Assembly: GCF_000718135.1 (NCBI RefSeq)
Contig: NZ_JOEM01000004.1
Span: 248,001 to 312,000, forward strand
Reading direction: 5' to 3'
Source: Streptomyces cyaneofuscatus
GTDB lineage: Bacteria > Actinomycetota > Actinomycetes > Streptomycetales > Streptomycetaceae
Length of the DNA stretch: 64,000 nucleotides
Part shown: positions 28,140-38,500 of the stretch, piece by piece
How the letters are laid out: every line of letters begins with the position of its first letter
Numbering within the stretch: the first letter of the stretch is position 1
Position numbers and translations under genes: made by a program
Notes under the pieces: model-generated
Told to the model about the DNA's origin: nothing
Databases searched by the model: none
What the model saw: the letters and a program-made list of their open reading frames with translations, nothing else

Positions 28140-29042
28140 ATGACCCAGCTCCTCGACAAGCCCGCCGCCGCCTCTCCGGCGAAGGCCCCGCACACACCCG
28201 CCGCGCGCACCGCACGCCGCAAGGCGCTGCTGCACTGGATAGCCGTCCACTCGCTCGGGATCGCCGCCGCGCTCTTCTTCGTGCTGCCGTTCGTCTTCGT
28301 GGTGCTCACCTCGCTGATGAACGACCAGCAGGCGCTGACCCGCGACCTCACCCCCAACACCTGGGAGTGGGGCAACTACGAGCGGGTCTTCAACACCCCC
28401 GGCTTCCTCACCTGGTGGCGCAACACCCTCTTGTACGCGGGACTCGGCACCGTACTCACCGTCGTGTCGTCGATCCCCGTGGCGTACGCGCTGGCGAAGT
28501 TCCGCTTCCGGGGGCGCAAGCTGTCCCTGATGCTCGTCATCTCGATGATGATGCTGCCGCCGCAGGTCGTCATCATCCCCATGTACCTGTTCTGGGCGAA
28601 GCAGATGGACCTCTCCGGCACCCTGTGGCCGCTGATCATCCCGATGGCCTTCGGTGACGCGTTCTCCATCTTCCTGCTGCGGCAGTTTCTTCTGACCATC
28701 CCGAACGAGTACCTGGATGCCGCCAAGGTGGACGGGTGCGGTGAGTTCCGTACGCTGATGAAGGTCGTCCTGCCGATGGCCAAGCCCGGCATCGCGGCCA
28801 TCGCGCTCTTCCAGTTCTTCGCCGCCTGGAACGACTACTTCGGACCACAGATCTACGCCTCCGAGAACCCGGCCGCCTGGACGCTCAGTTACGGCCTCGA
28901 ATCCTTCAAGGGCGCACACCACACCGACTGGAACCTGACCATGGCCGCGACCGTTCTGGTCATGGCCCCCGTGATCGCCGTCTTCTTCTTCGCTCAGAAG
29001 GCATTCGTCGAGGGCGTCACACTCACCGGAGTAAAGGGCTGA
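28140..29042 (+). CDS. csnG: ABC transporter permease CsnG
   Basis: 300-residue second permease (MalG/UgpE type). Six transmembrane helices and the EAA motif EYLDAAKVDGCGEFRTL are present. The end (AFVEGVTLTGVKG) is the typical family C-terminus. It overlaps nothing but is spaced by only 3 and 2 bp from its neighbours, and the ribosome binding site for csnH lies inside its 3' end. Confidence 0.9.
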   Translation: MTQLLDKPAAASPAKAPHTPAARTARRKALLHWIAVHSLGIAAALFFVLPFVFVVLTSLMNDQQALTRDLTPNTWEWGNYERVFNTPGFLTWWRNTLLYAGLGTVLTVVSSIPVAYALAKFRFRGRKLSLMLVISMMMLPPQVVIIPMYLFWAKQMDLSGTLWPLIIPMAFGDAFSIFLLRQFLLTIPNEYLDAAKVDGCGEFRTLMKVVLPMAKPGIAAIALFQFFAAWNDYFGPQIYASENPAAWTLSYGLESFKGAHHTDWNLTMAATVLVMAPVIAVFFFAQKAFVEGVTLTGVKG

Positions 29043-29044
29043 CA

Positions 29045-30310
29045 ATGAAGCTCGCAGTAGTTGGTGGCGGGTCCACCTACACCCCTGAACTGATCGACGG
29101 CTTCGCCCGGTTGCGGGACACGCTGCCGGTCGAGGAGCTGGTGCTCGTCGACCCGGCGGCCGACCGGCTGGAGCTGGTCGGCGGCCTGGCGCGGCGGATC
29201 TTCGCCAAGCAGGACCACGCCGGGAAGATCACCACGACCACCGACCTGGACGCGGGCGTCGCCGGCGCCGACGCGGTCCTCCTCCAGCTGCGCGTCGGCG
29301 GACAGGCCGCGCGCAACCAGGACGAGACCTGGCCGCTGGAGTGCGGCTGCATCGGCCAGGAGACCACCGGCGCCGGCGGCCTCGCCAAGGCGCTGCGGAC
29401 CGTGCCGGTCGTCCTGGACATCGCCGAGCGGGTGCGCCGCACCAACCCGGACGCCTGGATCATCGACTTCACCAACCCGGTCGGCATCGTCACCCGGGCC
29501 CTGCTCCAGGCCGGGCACAAGGCGGTCGGTCTGTGCAACGTGGCGATCGGCTTCCAGCGCAAGTTCGCCCGGCTGCTGGACGTGAACCCCTCCGAGGTCC
29601 ACCTCGACCACGTGGGGCTCAACCACCTCACCTGGGAGCTGGGCGTGCGCCTGGGCGGCCCGGACGGCGAGAACGTACTGCCGAAGCTGCTGGCCGAGCA
29701 CGGTGACGCCATCGCCGACGACCTCCACATGCCGCGTCAGATCGTGGACCGGCTCGGCGTCGTCCCCTCGTACTACCTGCGCTACTTCTACGCCCACGAC
29801 GAGGTCGTACGGGAGCTGGGGACCAAGCCGTCCCGCGCTGCCGAGGTCGCGGCGATGGAGAAGGAGCTGCTGGCGATGTACGGCGACCCGACGCTGGACG
29901 AGAAGCCCGAGCTGCTCGCCAAGCGCGGCGGTGCGTTCTACTCGGAGGCGGCCGTGGACCTCGCGGCCTCCCTGCTGGGCGGCGGCGGTTCGCCGGTCCA
30001 GGTGGTGAACACGTACAACACCGGGACGCTGCCGTTCCTCCCGGACGACGCGGTCATCGAGGTGCAGGCCCGGGTCGGCCACGACGGGGCGACCCCGCTG
30101 GCCGTCCCGGCGCTGGACCCGCTGTACGCCGGTCTGATCGCCAACGTGACGGCGTATGAGGACCTCGCCCTGGAAGCCGCGTTGCGCGGGGGCCGGGACC
30201 GGGTCTTCAAGGCGCTGCTCGCCCATCCGCTGATCGGCCAGTACGAGTACGCCGAGCAGCTCACCGACCGGCTGATCGCGCACAATCGGGAGCACCTCGC
30301 GTGGGCGTGA
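29045..30310 (+). CDS. csnH: Family 4 glycoside hydrolase CsnH
   Basis: 421 residues, GH4 family: NAD- and Mn-dependent glycosidase that works through a redox-assisted elimination. The N-terminal Rossmann motif is VVGGGSTYTPEL; the metal-binding cysteine and histidine are C164 in GLCNVAIGF and H194 in LNHLTW; FTNPVGIVTRAL is conserved. Family enzymes often need 6-phosphorylated substrates. Since uptake is by an ABC importer, phosphorylation could be provided by the adjacent kinase CsnK; this is inference. It probably splits imported glucosamine di- or oligosaccharides. Confidence 0.9.
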   Translation: MKLAVVGGGSTYTPELIDGFARLRDTLPVEELVLVDPAADRLELVGGLARRIFAKQDHAGKITTTTDLDAGVAGADAVLLQLRVGGQAARNQDETWPLECGCIGQETTGAGGLAKALRTVPVVLDIAERVRRTNPDAWIIDFTNPVGIVTRALLQAGHKAVGLCNVAIGFQRKFARLLDVNPSEVHLDHVGLNHLTWELGVRLGGPDGENVLPKLLAEHGDAIADDLHMPRQIVDRLGVVPSYYLRYFYAHDEVVRELGTKPSRAAEVAAMEKELLAMYGDPTLDEKPELLAKRGGAFYSEAAVDLAASLLGGGGSPVQVVNTYNTGTLPFLPDDAVIEVQARVGHDGATPLAVPALDPLYAGLIANVTAYEDLALEAALRGGRDRVFKALLAHPLIGQYEYAEQLTDRLIAHNREHLAWA

Positions 30311-31275
30311 ACGTCTCGGTCGTCGCCGTCGACGCGGGCAACAGCAAGACCGATGTGGCGTTGATCGGTGCGGACGGAACGGTTCTCTCGACGGCCCGGG
30401 GTGGGGGGTTCCAGCCGCCCTACGTGGGGGTGGAGGCGGCGCTCGACGTGCTGGCCGGGGCACTGGACGAGGCCTTCGCGGCGCTGCCCGGGCCCGTCGG
30501 CTCCGTCGGCCATGTCTCGGCGTGCCTGGCCAACGCCGACCTGCCGGTCGAGGAGGCGGAGCTGGCCGAGGCGCTGGAAGCCCGTGGCTGGGGGACGTCG
30601 GTGCAGGTGCGCAACGACACCTTCGCGATCCTGCGCGCGGGGGTGGACGAGCCCCGGGGCGTCGCGGTGGTCTGCGGGGCCGGGATCAACTGCGTGGGCA
30701 TGGTGCCCGACGGGCGGACGGCCCGCTTCCCCGCGATCGGCCGGATATCCGGTGACTGGGGCGGCGGTGCGGGGCTCGCGGAGGAGGCGTTGTGGTTCGC
30801 CGCGCGGGCCGAGGACGGGCGGGGTGAGCCGACCGAGCTGGCCCGGGTGCTGCCGGGGCACTTCGGGCTCGACTCGATGTACGCCCTGATCGAGGCGCTG
30901 CACCGGGGCACGATTGCGCTGACTCGGCGTCATGAGCTGACGCCGGTGCTGTTCGCCACCGCCGACGCCGGGGACCCGGTGGCGGCCGCGCTGGTGGAGC
31001 GGCTGGCACAGGAGGTGGTGGCGATGGCGTCGGTGGCGCTGACCCGGCTCGGGCTGTTGGAGGAGGAGGCTCCGGTGCTGCTGGGCGGCAGCGTGCTGGC
31101 CGCGCGCCATCCGCAGCTGAACGACCGGATCGCCGAACTGCTTTCGGCCCGCGCCCCGAAGGCTGAGGTGCGGGTGGTGTCCGAGCCGCCGGTGCTGGGG
31201 GCCGCGCTGCTGGGGCTGGACGTCACGGGGGCGGCGCCGGAGGTCCACCGGCGGCTGCGGGAGCAGTACGCCTGA
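30301..31275 (+). CDS. csnK: BadF/BadG-type N-acetylglucosamine/glucosamine kinase CsnK
   Basis: 324 residues. The GTG at 30301 overlaps csnH by 10 bp and has GGAG at 7 nt; a second GTG at 30307 would give a 4-bp overlap. The ASKHA ATPase fold is shown by VDAGNSKTDVALIG (phosphate 1), CGAGINCVG (phosphate 2 region), GRISGDWGGGAGLAEEAL and the adenosine motif LLGGSVLAAR. It likely phosphorylates glucosamine or its oligomers with ATP. It ends the csn operon and is followed by a terminator. Confidence 0.88.
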   Translation: MGVNVSVVAVDAGNSKTDVALIGADGTVLSTARGGGFQPPYVGVEAALDVLAGALDEAFAALPGPVGSVGHVSACLANADLPVEEAELAEALEARGWGTSVQVRNDTFAILRAGVDEPRGVAVVCGAGINCVGMVPDGRTARFPAIGRISGDWGGGAGLAEEALWFAARAEDGRGEPTELARVLPGHFGLDSMYALIEALHRGTIALTRRHELTPVLFATADAGDPVAAALVERLAQEVVAMASVALTRLGLLEEEAPVLLGGSVLAARHPQLNDRIAELLSARAPKAEVRVVSEPPVLGAALLGLDVTGAAPEVHRRLREQYA

Positions 31276-31702
31276 TCTCCCAGAAATGATCTCCCGGGAA
31301 CACCGGGACCAGGGGCGTCCTGTCGCGTTCGGCGCGGTGGGGCGCCCCTCCCTCGTTCGGGGGAACGCGGGAGGGCCGGGGAACCGATCGGGCGCCCCAC
31401 TCGTGTACCTGATGGGGAGTCCGCGACGCACGGGGATGGCTGGGCGGTCGGGGAGGCTCGGGGCGGATCCGGAGCGGTGCGAAGAGGCCGACGAGGCTGC
31501 CGGTTCGCTTATGGGGATGTTTCGGGGCACGTTGCGCCGATCGCCTTGATCGGCCGCGTCCGCCCTGATCGAATGCGTTGTCCGGTGCGGGATCCAGGCG
31601 TTCACGATGTGCGGGTCCGTCCCCGCGGCCATACTTCTGGCCGGGCGCCGGCCCCGATCTGCCGGGGTCCGGGGGACTGTCGGTGACCGAGGGGGAGGTC
31701 GA
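31276..31702. other. Intergenic region between csn and pknG operons
   Basis: 427 bp. The left part has the csn terminator (31311-31349). The rest must hold the promoter of the signalling operon. No convincing open frame, RNA gene or -35/-10 pair was found. Confidence 0.6.
31311..31349 (+). terminator. Hairpin terminator of the csn operon
   Basis: Arms 31311-31327 and 31333-31349 can pair continuously over 17 bp, with several G-U pairs in the middle and a 5-nt loop, 36 bp after the csnK stop. Confidence 0.75.
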
Positions 31703-33091
31703 GTGACACAGCTGCCGCAGGGCGGCCCGCAGACGCAGCGCGCGCCGGAGCAGGCGCCCGCGCCCACCGGCCTGCCCGCTCAACGACCGGGCTCCTGGGC
31801 CGTGCAGAGCCGTCGGCTGCGCGCCGTGGCGACGACCGAGCCCGGCCGCCTCCAGATCATCGGGGCCGTGCTGGCGCTGCTGGTCGTGGCGTTCGGGGCG
31901 GTGACCGCGCTGGAGATCTCGCACCGGGCCTCCGCCGCCGACGACGTGGTGGGGCGCAGCCAGCCGCTCAGCGCGGACTCGGCGAGCATCTACCGCTCGC
32001 TCGCCGACGCGGACACGATGGCGGCCGGCGGCTTCCTCGCGGGGGCACAGGAGCCCAAGGCCGTACAGGAGCAGTATCGGAAGGACATCGAGGAGGCGGC
32101 CCGGCTGCTGGTGAAGGCGTCGGCGAACACCGACTCCTCGACAAGCTCCTGGCGGGAGATCACCACGCTCAACGAGGTGCTGCCCGTCTACACCGGTCTG
32201 ATCGAGCGGGCCCGCGCCAACAACCGGCAGGGGCTGCCGCTGGGCGGCGCCTATCTCCGGTACGCCAACCAGAAGATGACCAACGAGCTGCTGCCGGCGG
32301 CCGAGCGGCTGTACGCGGCGGAGACGGGCCGGCTCGACCGGGACGCCGCCGACGCCCGCCGGTGGCCCTTCCTCTCGCTCGCCGCCGGACTGGTCGTGCT
32401 GGGCGCCCTGGTGTGGATGCAGCGCCGCAACTACCGCCGCACCAACCGGGTGTTCAACCACGGACTGCTGGTGGCCACGGCCGCCGCCTCGGTGGTGCTG
32501 CTCTGGCTGGCGGTCGGGCACACGGTGGCCCGCACCGAGCTGCGGTCCGCGATGACGCAGGGCCAGGAGTCGCTCGATGTGCTCAACAACGCGCGGATCA
32601 ACTCCCTGAAGGCGCGCGCCAACGAGAACCTCACGCTGGTGGCGCGCGGCGCCGTGCTGACCGCCGACGGCTCGGCCGACCAGTACGAGACGGACTACAC
32701 CACGGGCATGAAGGCCCTCCGGGCGCAGCTCAAGGAGGCCGAGCGGCTCGCGGACGACGAGAGCGGCAGCGCCCCGGTGGCCAAGGCCGCCAAGAGCGTC
32801 ACCGAGTGGCAGGAGCGCCACCGCAAGGCGCGTGCCACGGACGACCAGGGCGACTACGAGGGCGCTCTGCAGCAGATCATCGGGGCTGAGGACTCCACGG
32901 GGCAGTCCTTCCAGCAGGTCGACAGCGCGCTGCGGACGGCGCTCGCCCATGAGCAGGGCGAGTTCACCGCGGCCGCCGAGGACGGGCGCGGGGCCCTGCG
33001 CGGCCTGCCGACCGGAGCCGCCGCGCTGGCGGTGCTGGGGGCGGTCGCCGCGATCCTCGGGATCAACCGCAGGCTCTCGGAGTACCGGTGA
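31703..33091 (+). CDS. GlnX-like four-TM sensor membrane protein
   Basis: 462 residues from the GTG at 31703, preceded by GGGGGAGG. After a Pro/Gln-rich cytosolic N-terminus come four transmembrane helices (about residues 50-72, 215-235, 252-273 and 435-455) with two extracytoplasmic helical domains between them that look like four-helix-bundle chemoreceptor sensors (for example ADSASIYRSLADADTMAAGG and LDVLNNARINSLKARANENL). Size, topology and position next to a GlnH-like protein and PknG match mycobacterial GlnX, which relays amino-acid binding to PknG (known for M. tuberculosis). Its stop overlaps the next start by 4 bp. Confidence 0.78.
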   Translation: MTQLPQGGPQTQRAPEQAPAPTGLPAQRPGSWAVQSRRLRAVATTEPGRLQIIGAVLALLVVAFGAVTALEISHRASAADDVVGRSQPLSADSASIYRSLADADTMAAGGFLAGAQEPKAVQEQYRKDIEEAARLLVKASANTDSSTSSWREITTLNEVLPVYTGLIERARANNRQGLPLGGAYLRYANQKMTNELLPAAERLYAAETGRLDRDAADARRWPFLSLAAGLVVLGALVWMQRRNYRRTNRVFNHGLLVATAAASVVLLWLAVGHTVARTELRSAMTQGQESLDVLNNARINSLKARANENLTLVARGAVLTADGSADQYETDYTTGMKALRAQLKEAERLADDESGSAPVAKAAKSVTEWQERHRKARATDDQGDYEGALQQIIGAEDSTGQSFQQVDSALRTALAHEQGEFTAAAEDGRGALRGLPTGAAALAVLGAVAAILGINRRLSEYR

Positions 33092-34152
33092 GAGGGGCAG
33101 CGATGGCCAGGGCGAGGACGTGGGCACGGCGCCGCACACCACGGGGCGGGCTGCGCGGCTGGGGCGGTGTCACGGCGATGGCGGTGGCGTGCGTGATCAC
33201 CGCCGCGCTCACCCTGCTGCCGCTCTCCCAGCACGGCGGGCGGACCGCCGGGGCGGACCCGGTGGGCAGCGGGACGACGGCGACGGTCCCGGTGCGGGCC
33301 GAGGTGTGCACCGATCCCGAGGCGAGCCTGCCGCCCTCGTCGGCGGACGGGCCGGGCATCGCGAAGATCAAGGCGCGCGGCAAGCTGGTCGCGGGCGTCG
33401 ACCAGAACAGCTACCGCTGGGGCTACCGCAATCCGTACAGCGGCGAGCTCGAAGGGTTCGACATCGACCTCGTGCGGGCGCTGGCCAAGGACATCCTCGG
33501 CGACCCCGACGCGGTGATCTTCAGGGCGATCCCCACCAACCAGCGCATCGCCGCCCTGGAGAGGGACCGGGTCGACGTCATCGTGCGGACGATGACCATC
33601 AACTGCAAGCGGCTGGAGCAGGTCTCCTTCTCCACCGCCTACTTCCGGACCGGGCAGCAGATCCTGGCCCCCAAGGACTCCCCCATCACGGGGTACGACG
33701 ATTCGCTGAAGGGCAAGCGGGTCTGCTCCGGCGAGGGCACCACCGCGTTCGAGGCGCTGGAGAAGGAGTCGTACGGGGCGATATTCCGGGACGAGTTCGA
33801 CGGCACCGAGCGGGACCCGGACCGGCTGACCGTCCCCAACCAGCTGGACTGCCTGGTCCGGCTCCAGCTCGGCGAGGTCGACGCCGTCCTCACGGACAAC
33901 GCGCTGGGCGCCGGGCAGGCGGCGCAGGACCCGGCGGTGGCCCTCAAGGGCTCGGGGCCGTTCACCACCGAGTTCTACGGCGTGGCGGCGAAGAAGGGTG
34001 CCGACGATCTGGTGGCCCGGGTCAACAAGGTCCTGGTGGACTATCGCGCGGGCGGGAAGGACAGCGCCTGGATGGTGTCGTACCGCAAGTGGCTGGCCGC
34101 CGGACTGCCCGGCATCACGGCGCCGCCGGCCCCGAAGTACCGGAGCAACTGA
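33088..34152 (+). CDS. GlnH-like extracytoplasmic amino-acid-binding protein
   Basis: 354 residues, family 3 solute-binding protein for glutamate/aspartate-type ligands. The GTG at 33088 overlaps the upstream stop (GTGA). An Arg-rich N-terminus and a hydrophobic segment (about residues 28-50) act as a signal anchor; no good lipobox is visible, unlike mycobacterial GlnH. The binding fold is clear: GKLVAGVDQNSYRWGYRNP, GFDIDLVRALAKDILG, DVIVRTMTINCKR, CSGEGTTAFEAL and LGEVDAVLTDNALG. No amino-acid permease or ATPase lies nearby, so it more likely senses than transports, as in the pknG-glnH-glnX system. Confidence 0.85.
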   Translation: MRGAAMARARTWARRRTPRGGLRGWGGVTAMAVACVITAALTLLPLSQHGGRTAGADPVGSGTTATVPVRAEVCTDPEASLPPSSADGPGIAKIKARGKLVAGVDQNSYRWGYRNPYSGELEGFDIDLVRALAKDILGDPDAVIFRAIPTNQRIAALERDRVDVIVRTMTINCKRLEQVSFSTAYFRTGQQILAPKDSPITGYDDSLKGKRVCSGEGTTAFEALEKESYGAIFRDEFDGTERDPDRLTVPNQLDCLVRLQLGEVDAVLTDNALGAGQAAQDPAVALKGSGPFTTEFYGVAAKKGADDLVARVNKVLVDYRAGGKDSAWMVSYRKWLAAGLPGITAPPAPKYRSN

Positions 34153-34199
34153 CCCCGTCCGGGCCCACCGGCCCGGCGGCGAGAGCGGAGAGGTGATCG

Positions 34200-35546
34200 A
34201 TGGGCGTCGCGGGATCCTTCCCCAGCTTCGCGGGGAGGCCCCCCGGCCCGGTCATGGACCGGGAAGAGGCGGACCGTGCGCTGGCCCGGGTCGGCGCGGA
34301 GCACGAGGCCATCGAGACCTCGCTCCTCGCCCTGCAGGACCATGCGGGCCGCCGCCTCCTGGAGGGCGCCGAGCTGACCGGTCTCACCCGGGAGCGCTGG
34401 GCCACGACCGAGCAGTCGATCACGGTGCTGTGGGGGTACTTCGACGCCTACGCGGGCGCGCTGGAGGAGGCCCGGGACATACGGGCGCGCCGCCGCCACC
34501 CGAACCGGGAGGATCTGGCCGCCCTGACCGAGCTGCTGCGCGGCGAGGCGGTCACCGTGGCCAACTCCGGTGCGCTGCCGCCCTCCTCGGTGACGGGCCC
34601 GGCCCGGCTCTCGGAGCGGTTCTCGCTCCAGGAGCTGGTGGCCCGGATGAACGAGCTGTACGCCAGATCGCTGGACATGGTCGTCGCATCGGACTCCGTC
34701 TGGTCGGCGCTGCCCGCCCGGATCGACCTGCTCGCCGCCGAGCTGCACCGCACCCGTTCGCTTGCCCACTCGGTCGGCGTGCGGCCCGGTGAGCATCCGG
34801 CCGGGGACGACCTGGAGGAGATCACCGAGGAGCTCACCACGCTGCGCGTGCAGGTGATCTCCGACCCGCTGGCGTTCTGGCTGCCGGGCCCCGGCAGCGC
34901 CGCGCCCGGCGGCGGACGCCCGGACACCTCGCGGTACGACCGGGCCGCCCGCGCCCTGGAGGACGTACGGCGGGAGATCGAGGCGGTGCTCGCGGTGCGG
35001 CAGGACGCCGAGGCGCGGCTGATGCGGCTGCGGGACGTGCTTTCACGCGCCGACCGCACGCTGACCGAGGCGCGGGCGGCGCGCGGCGAGGTGCTGGCCA
35101 AGATCGCCGCGTCCGAGGTGCCCGCCGTCAGCGGACCGGCGACCGCCCTCCAGGAGCGGCTGGACATCGCCGCCGAGTACCGCAGGCGCGCCCAGTGGAG
35201 CCGGCTCTCCCCGCTCCTGGAGTCGCTGGAGCAGGAGGCCGAGGAAGAGCTGCTGCGCGCCCGGGAGTCGCTGACCTCGGTGACGGCCCCGCTGGCGGTC
35301 CGCGCCGAGCTGCGCGGCCGGCTCGACGCGTACAAGGCGAAGGTGGCCCGGCACGGTCTGGCGGAGGACCCGCTGCTGATCGAGCGGTACGACGCGGCGC
35401 GCCGGATGCTGTGGAGCGCCCCGTGCGATCTGCGGGTCGCCGAGCAGAACGTGCTGCGCTACCAGCAGGCGGCGGCCGAGCTGCTGACACCGCGCCCGGC
35501 CGACGGACCCGAGGACCGGCGGGGCGATCAGGGGGAGACACGATGA
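34200..35546 (+). CDS. Coiled-coil protein of the pknG operon
   Basis: 448 residues, almost wholly helical, with long heptad-like stretches (RREIEAVLAVRQDAEARL, LSRADRTLTEARAARGEVL, RAQWSRLSPLLESLEQEAEEELLRARE). No transmembrane helix, signal peptide or known domain was found, so it is probably cytosolic. It starts 47 bp after the GlnH-like gene and its stop overlaps the pknG ATG by 4 bp (ATGA), which ties it translationally to the kinase. A scaffold role between sensor and kinase is a guess from context. Confidence 0.8.
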   Translation: MGVAGSFPSFAGRPPGPVMDREEADRALARVGAEHEAIETSLLALQDHAGRRLLEGAELTGLTRERWATTEQSITVLWGYFDAYAGALEEARDIRARRRHPNREDLAALTELLRGEAVTVANSGALPPSSVTGPARLSERFSLQELVARMNELYARSLDMVVASDSVWSALPARIDLLAAELHRTRSLAHSVGVRPGEHPAGDDLEEITEELTTLRVQVISDPLAFWLPGPGSAAPGGGRPDTSRYDRAARALEDVRREIEAVLAVRQDAEARLMRLRDVLSRADRTLTEARAARGEVLAKIAASEVPAVSGPATALQERLDIAAEYRRRAQWSRLSPLLESLEQEAEEELLRARESLTSVTAPLAVRAELRGRLDAYKAKVARHGLAEDPLLIERYDAARRMLWSAPCDLRVAEQNVLRYQQAAAELLTPRPADGPEDRRGDQGETR

Positions 35547-38500
35547 GTACGCAGTGCCAGCGCCCGGCGTGCGAGGGCTCCTACGAGGACATGGGCGGCG
35601 GTGAGCTGTACTGCGACACCTGCGGCCTGGCCCCGGTCGTCTCGCCGACGGGCATGGTCTCCTCCCCGCCCACCGGGATCGCGGGCGGGGGCCGGGCGAG
35701 TGGCCGGGCGAGCAACCGCAACAGCTCCTCGCAGCGCTCCGGCTCCCGGGCCTCCGCGCGCTCCTCGTCGCGTTCGTCGACCTCGCGGCGCTCGGTGTCG
35801 GGGCGACTCTCCCGCTCGCTCTCCGGCTCCTCCGCCTCCCGTTCGGTCTCGGTGCGTTCCTCGGGCTCGTCGGCCGCCTCCTCCACCCGGGGCCGGCTCG
35901 GCGCCGGCCTGGTGCAGGTCCCGGACGTGCCCCGGCCCGACCCGCGTACGGCGGTGATGGAGAACCCGGAGGTGCCGGAGCGCAAGCGGTTCTGCTCCCG
36001 CTCGGACTGCGGTGCCCCGGTGGGCCGTTCGCGCGGCGAGCGGCCGGGCCGCACCGAGGGGTTCTGCACCAAGTGCGGCCACCCGTACTCCTTCGTGCCG
36101 AAGCTGACCGGCGGCGACATCGTGCACGGCCAGTACGAGGTCGTGGGCTGCCTGGCGCACGGCGGGCTCGGCTGGGTCTACCTCGCGGTGGACCGGGCCG
36201 TGTCGGACCGCTGGGTGGTCCTCAAGGGCCTGCTGGACACCGGCGACCAGGACGCGATGGCCGCGGCCATCTCCGAGCGCCGCTTCCTGGCCGAGATCGA
36301 GCACGCCAACATCGTGCGGATCTACAACTTCGTGGAACACCTGGACCAGCGGACCGGTTCGCTCGACGGGTACATCGTCATGGAGTACGTCGGCGGCAAG
36401 GCGCTCAAGGAGATCGCCAACCAGCGCCGCACCCCGTCGGGCAAGCGCGACCCGCTCCCGGTCGAGCAGGCCTGCGCGTACGGGATCGAGGCGCTGGAGG
36501 CGCTCGGCCATCTGCACAGCCGGAATCTGCTCTACTGCGACTTCAAGGTCGACAACGCGATCCAGACCGAGGACCAGCTCAAGCTGATCGACATGGGCGC
36601 GGTGCGCCGGATGGACGACGACGAGTCCGCCATCTACGGCACCGTCGGCTACCAGGCCCCCGAGGTCGCGGAGGTCGGCCCGTCGGTCGCCTCCGACCTG
36701 TACACGGTGGCGCGGACGCTGGCGGTCCTCACCTTCGACTTCCAGGGGTACACGAACGTCTTCGTGGACTCGCTGCCGGACCCGGACAACATCGAGGTCT
36801 TCCGCACCTACGAGTCCTTCTACCGGCTGCTGGTCCGGGCGACCGACCCGGACCCGGGGAGGCGGTTCGCCTCCGCCTCCGAGATGGCCGAGCAGCTGAC
36901 CGGGGTGCTGCGCGAGGTCGTGGCGCTCCAGAGCGGGCGGCCGAGGCCGGCGCTGTCGACGCTGTTCGGTACGGAACTGCGGGTGACGGACACGGAGTTG
37001 TTCGCCGAGCAGGTGGACGATGTGTCGCGGCTGGGCGCCCGGGCGACGGCTTCGGGGCGCGGTAGCCGCTTCGGGCGCCGCAAGGGCGGTACGGGTCCGC
37101 TGCCGGGCATTCCGGCGCAGGGCGGCGGCGTACCGGGCCGGGGCGGTGCGATGCCGGTGGCTCCTGGGGCCGTGACGTCGGCGGTGGCGGGCGCGCTGCC
37201 GGTGGGGGCGCAGCCCGCCGGTCCGGGCGCCGGAGCCGCGTGGCCCGGCGCGGGGGCGGCTCCGCTGACAGCGGCGGCGACCCATGTGCGGGGCGGCCCG
37301 CAGGGCGGTGCGGGCTCCGGTTCGTACGCAGGTCCGCAGAGCGGCACGGGAACTGGCTCGTACGCAGGCCCGCAAGGCGGTACGGGCTCCGGCTCGTACG
37401 CCGGTCCGCAGGGTGGCGGTCCGGCGGTGTACGCGCCCCCGGCGGCTGCCCCGGCACCCGTCACCGCACCGGCGCACACCCCTGCCTCCGCGCACGCCCC
37501 CGTGCCGCCACCCCGGGAGGCCCCGCCCGCCGTCGCACAGCCCGGCCCGACCGGCCCGTACGGCCCCTTCGGGGTGACCGCCGGGGGTGTCCGGCTCGCC
37601 CTGTTCGACGCGCGGGCCACCTCCCTGGCCCTGCCGGTCCCCCGGGTCGACGCGAACGACCCGAACGCCGGTTTCCTGGCCGGACTGATGGCCTCCGCCC
37701 CCGCCGAGCTGATCGCGGCCCTCCAGGCGGTGCCCGCGGCCTCGCTGGAGACCCGGCTGCGGGAGCTGCGGGCCCAGCTGGAGATGCGCGAGCCGGACGC
37801 CGCGGCCGACACGCTGACCGCCCTGGAGGCCCGGCACCCGGACGACTGGCGGGTCGTCTGGTACCGGGGCATCACCTCGCTGGTGACCGGTGACCACGAG
37901 GTCGCGGCGCTCTCCTTCGACGCGGTGTACGACGCGTTCCCCGGGGAGCCCGCGCCCAAGCTGGCGCTGGGGATCTGCGCGGAGGTGCTGGGCCAGCTGG
38001 ACAACGCCGCCGAGTACTACCGCCTGGTGTGGGCGACCGATCCGAGCTTCGTGAGCGCCGCGTTCGGTCTGGCCCGGGTGCAGATCGCCGCCGGGGAGCG
38101 GGCGGAGGCGGCGCGCACCCTGGAGTCGGTGCCGGAGGCGTCGATCCACTACACCGCGGCCCGGGTCGCCGCCGTCCGTGCCCGGCTGCGTGAACGGGAC
38201 CCCGCCGAGCCCCTGCTGACCGACCTGACGGCCGCCGCCGTCCAGGTGGCGGCGCTGACCGGGTTCGGCCTGGACCCGGTGCGGCGCGAGCAGTTGACGA
38301 CCGAGGTACTGGGCAAGGCGCTGGACTGGGTACTCTCCGGTAGCCCCGGCGCCCCGCCGCCGGGCGGATCGGCAGCCGCCGGAGCTTCGGGCTCCCGGAA
38401 GCTGCTCGACGCCGAACTGGACGAGAAGGGGCTGCGGTTGGGCCTGGAACGCTCGTACCGCATGCTCGCCCGGCTCGCACAGCGGGGCGACGAGAGGATC

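Noticed and set aside
33088..34152. Glutamate ABC transporter operon
   Set aside because: Only the binding protein is present; no permease or ATPase gene is in the operon, and the neighbours are kinase-signalling genes.
35528..38149. 873-codon minus-strand open frame opposite pknG
   Set aside because: Mirror frame of the kinase gene, with no ribosome binding site or domain.
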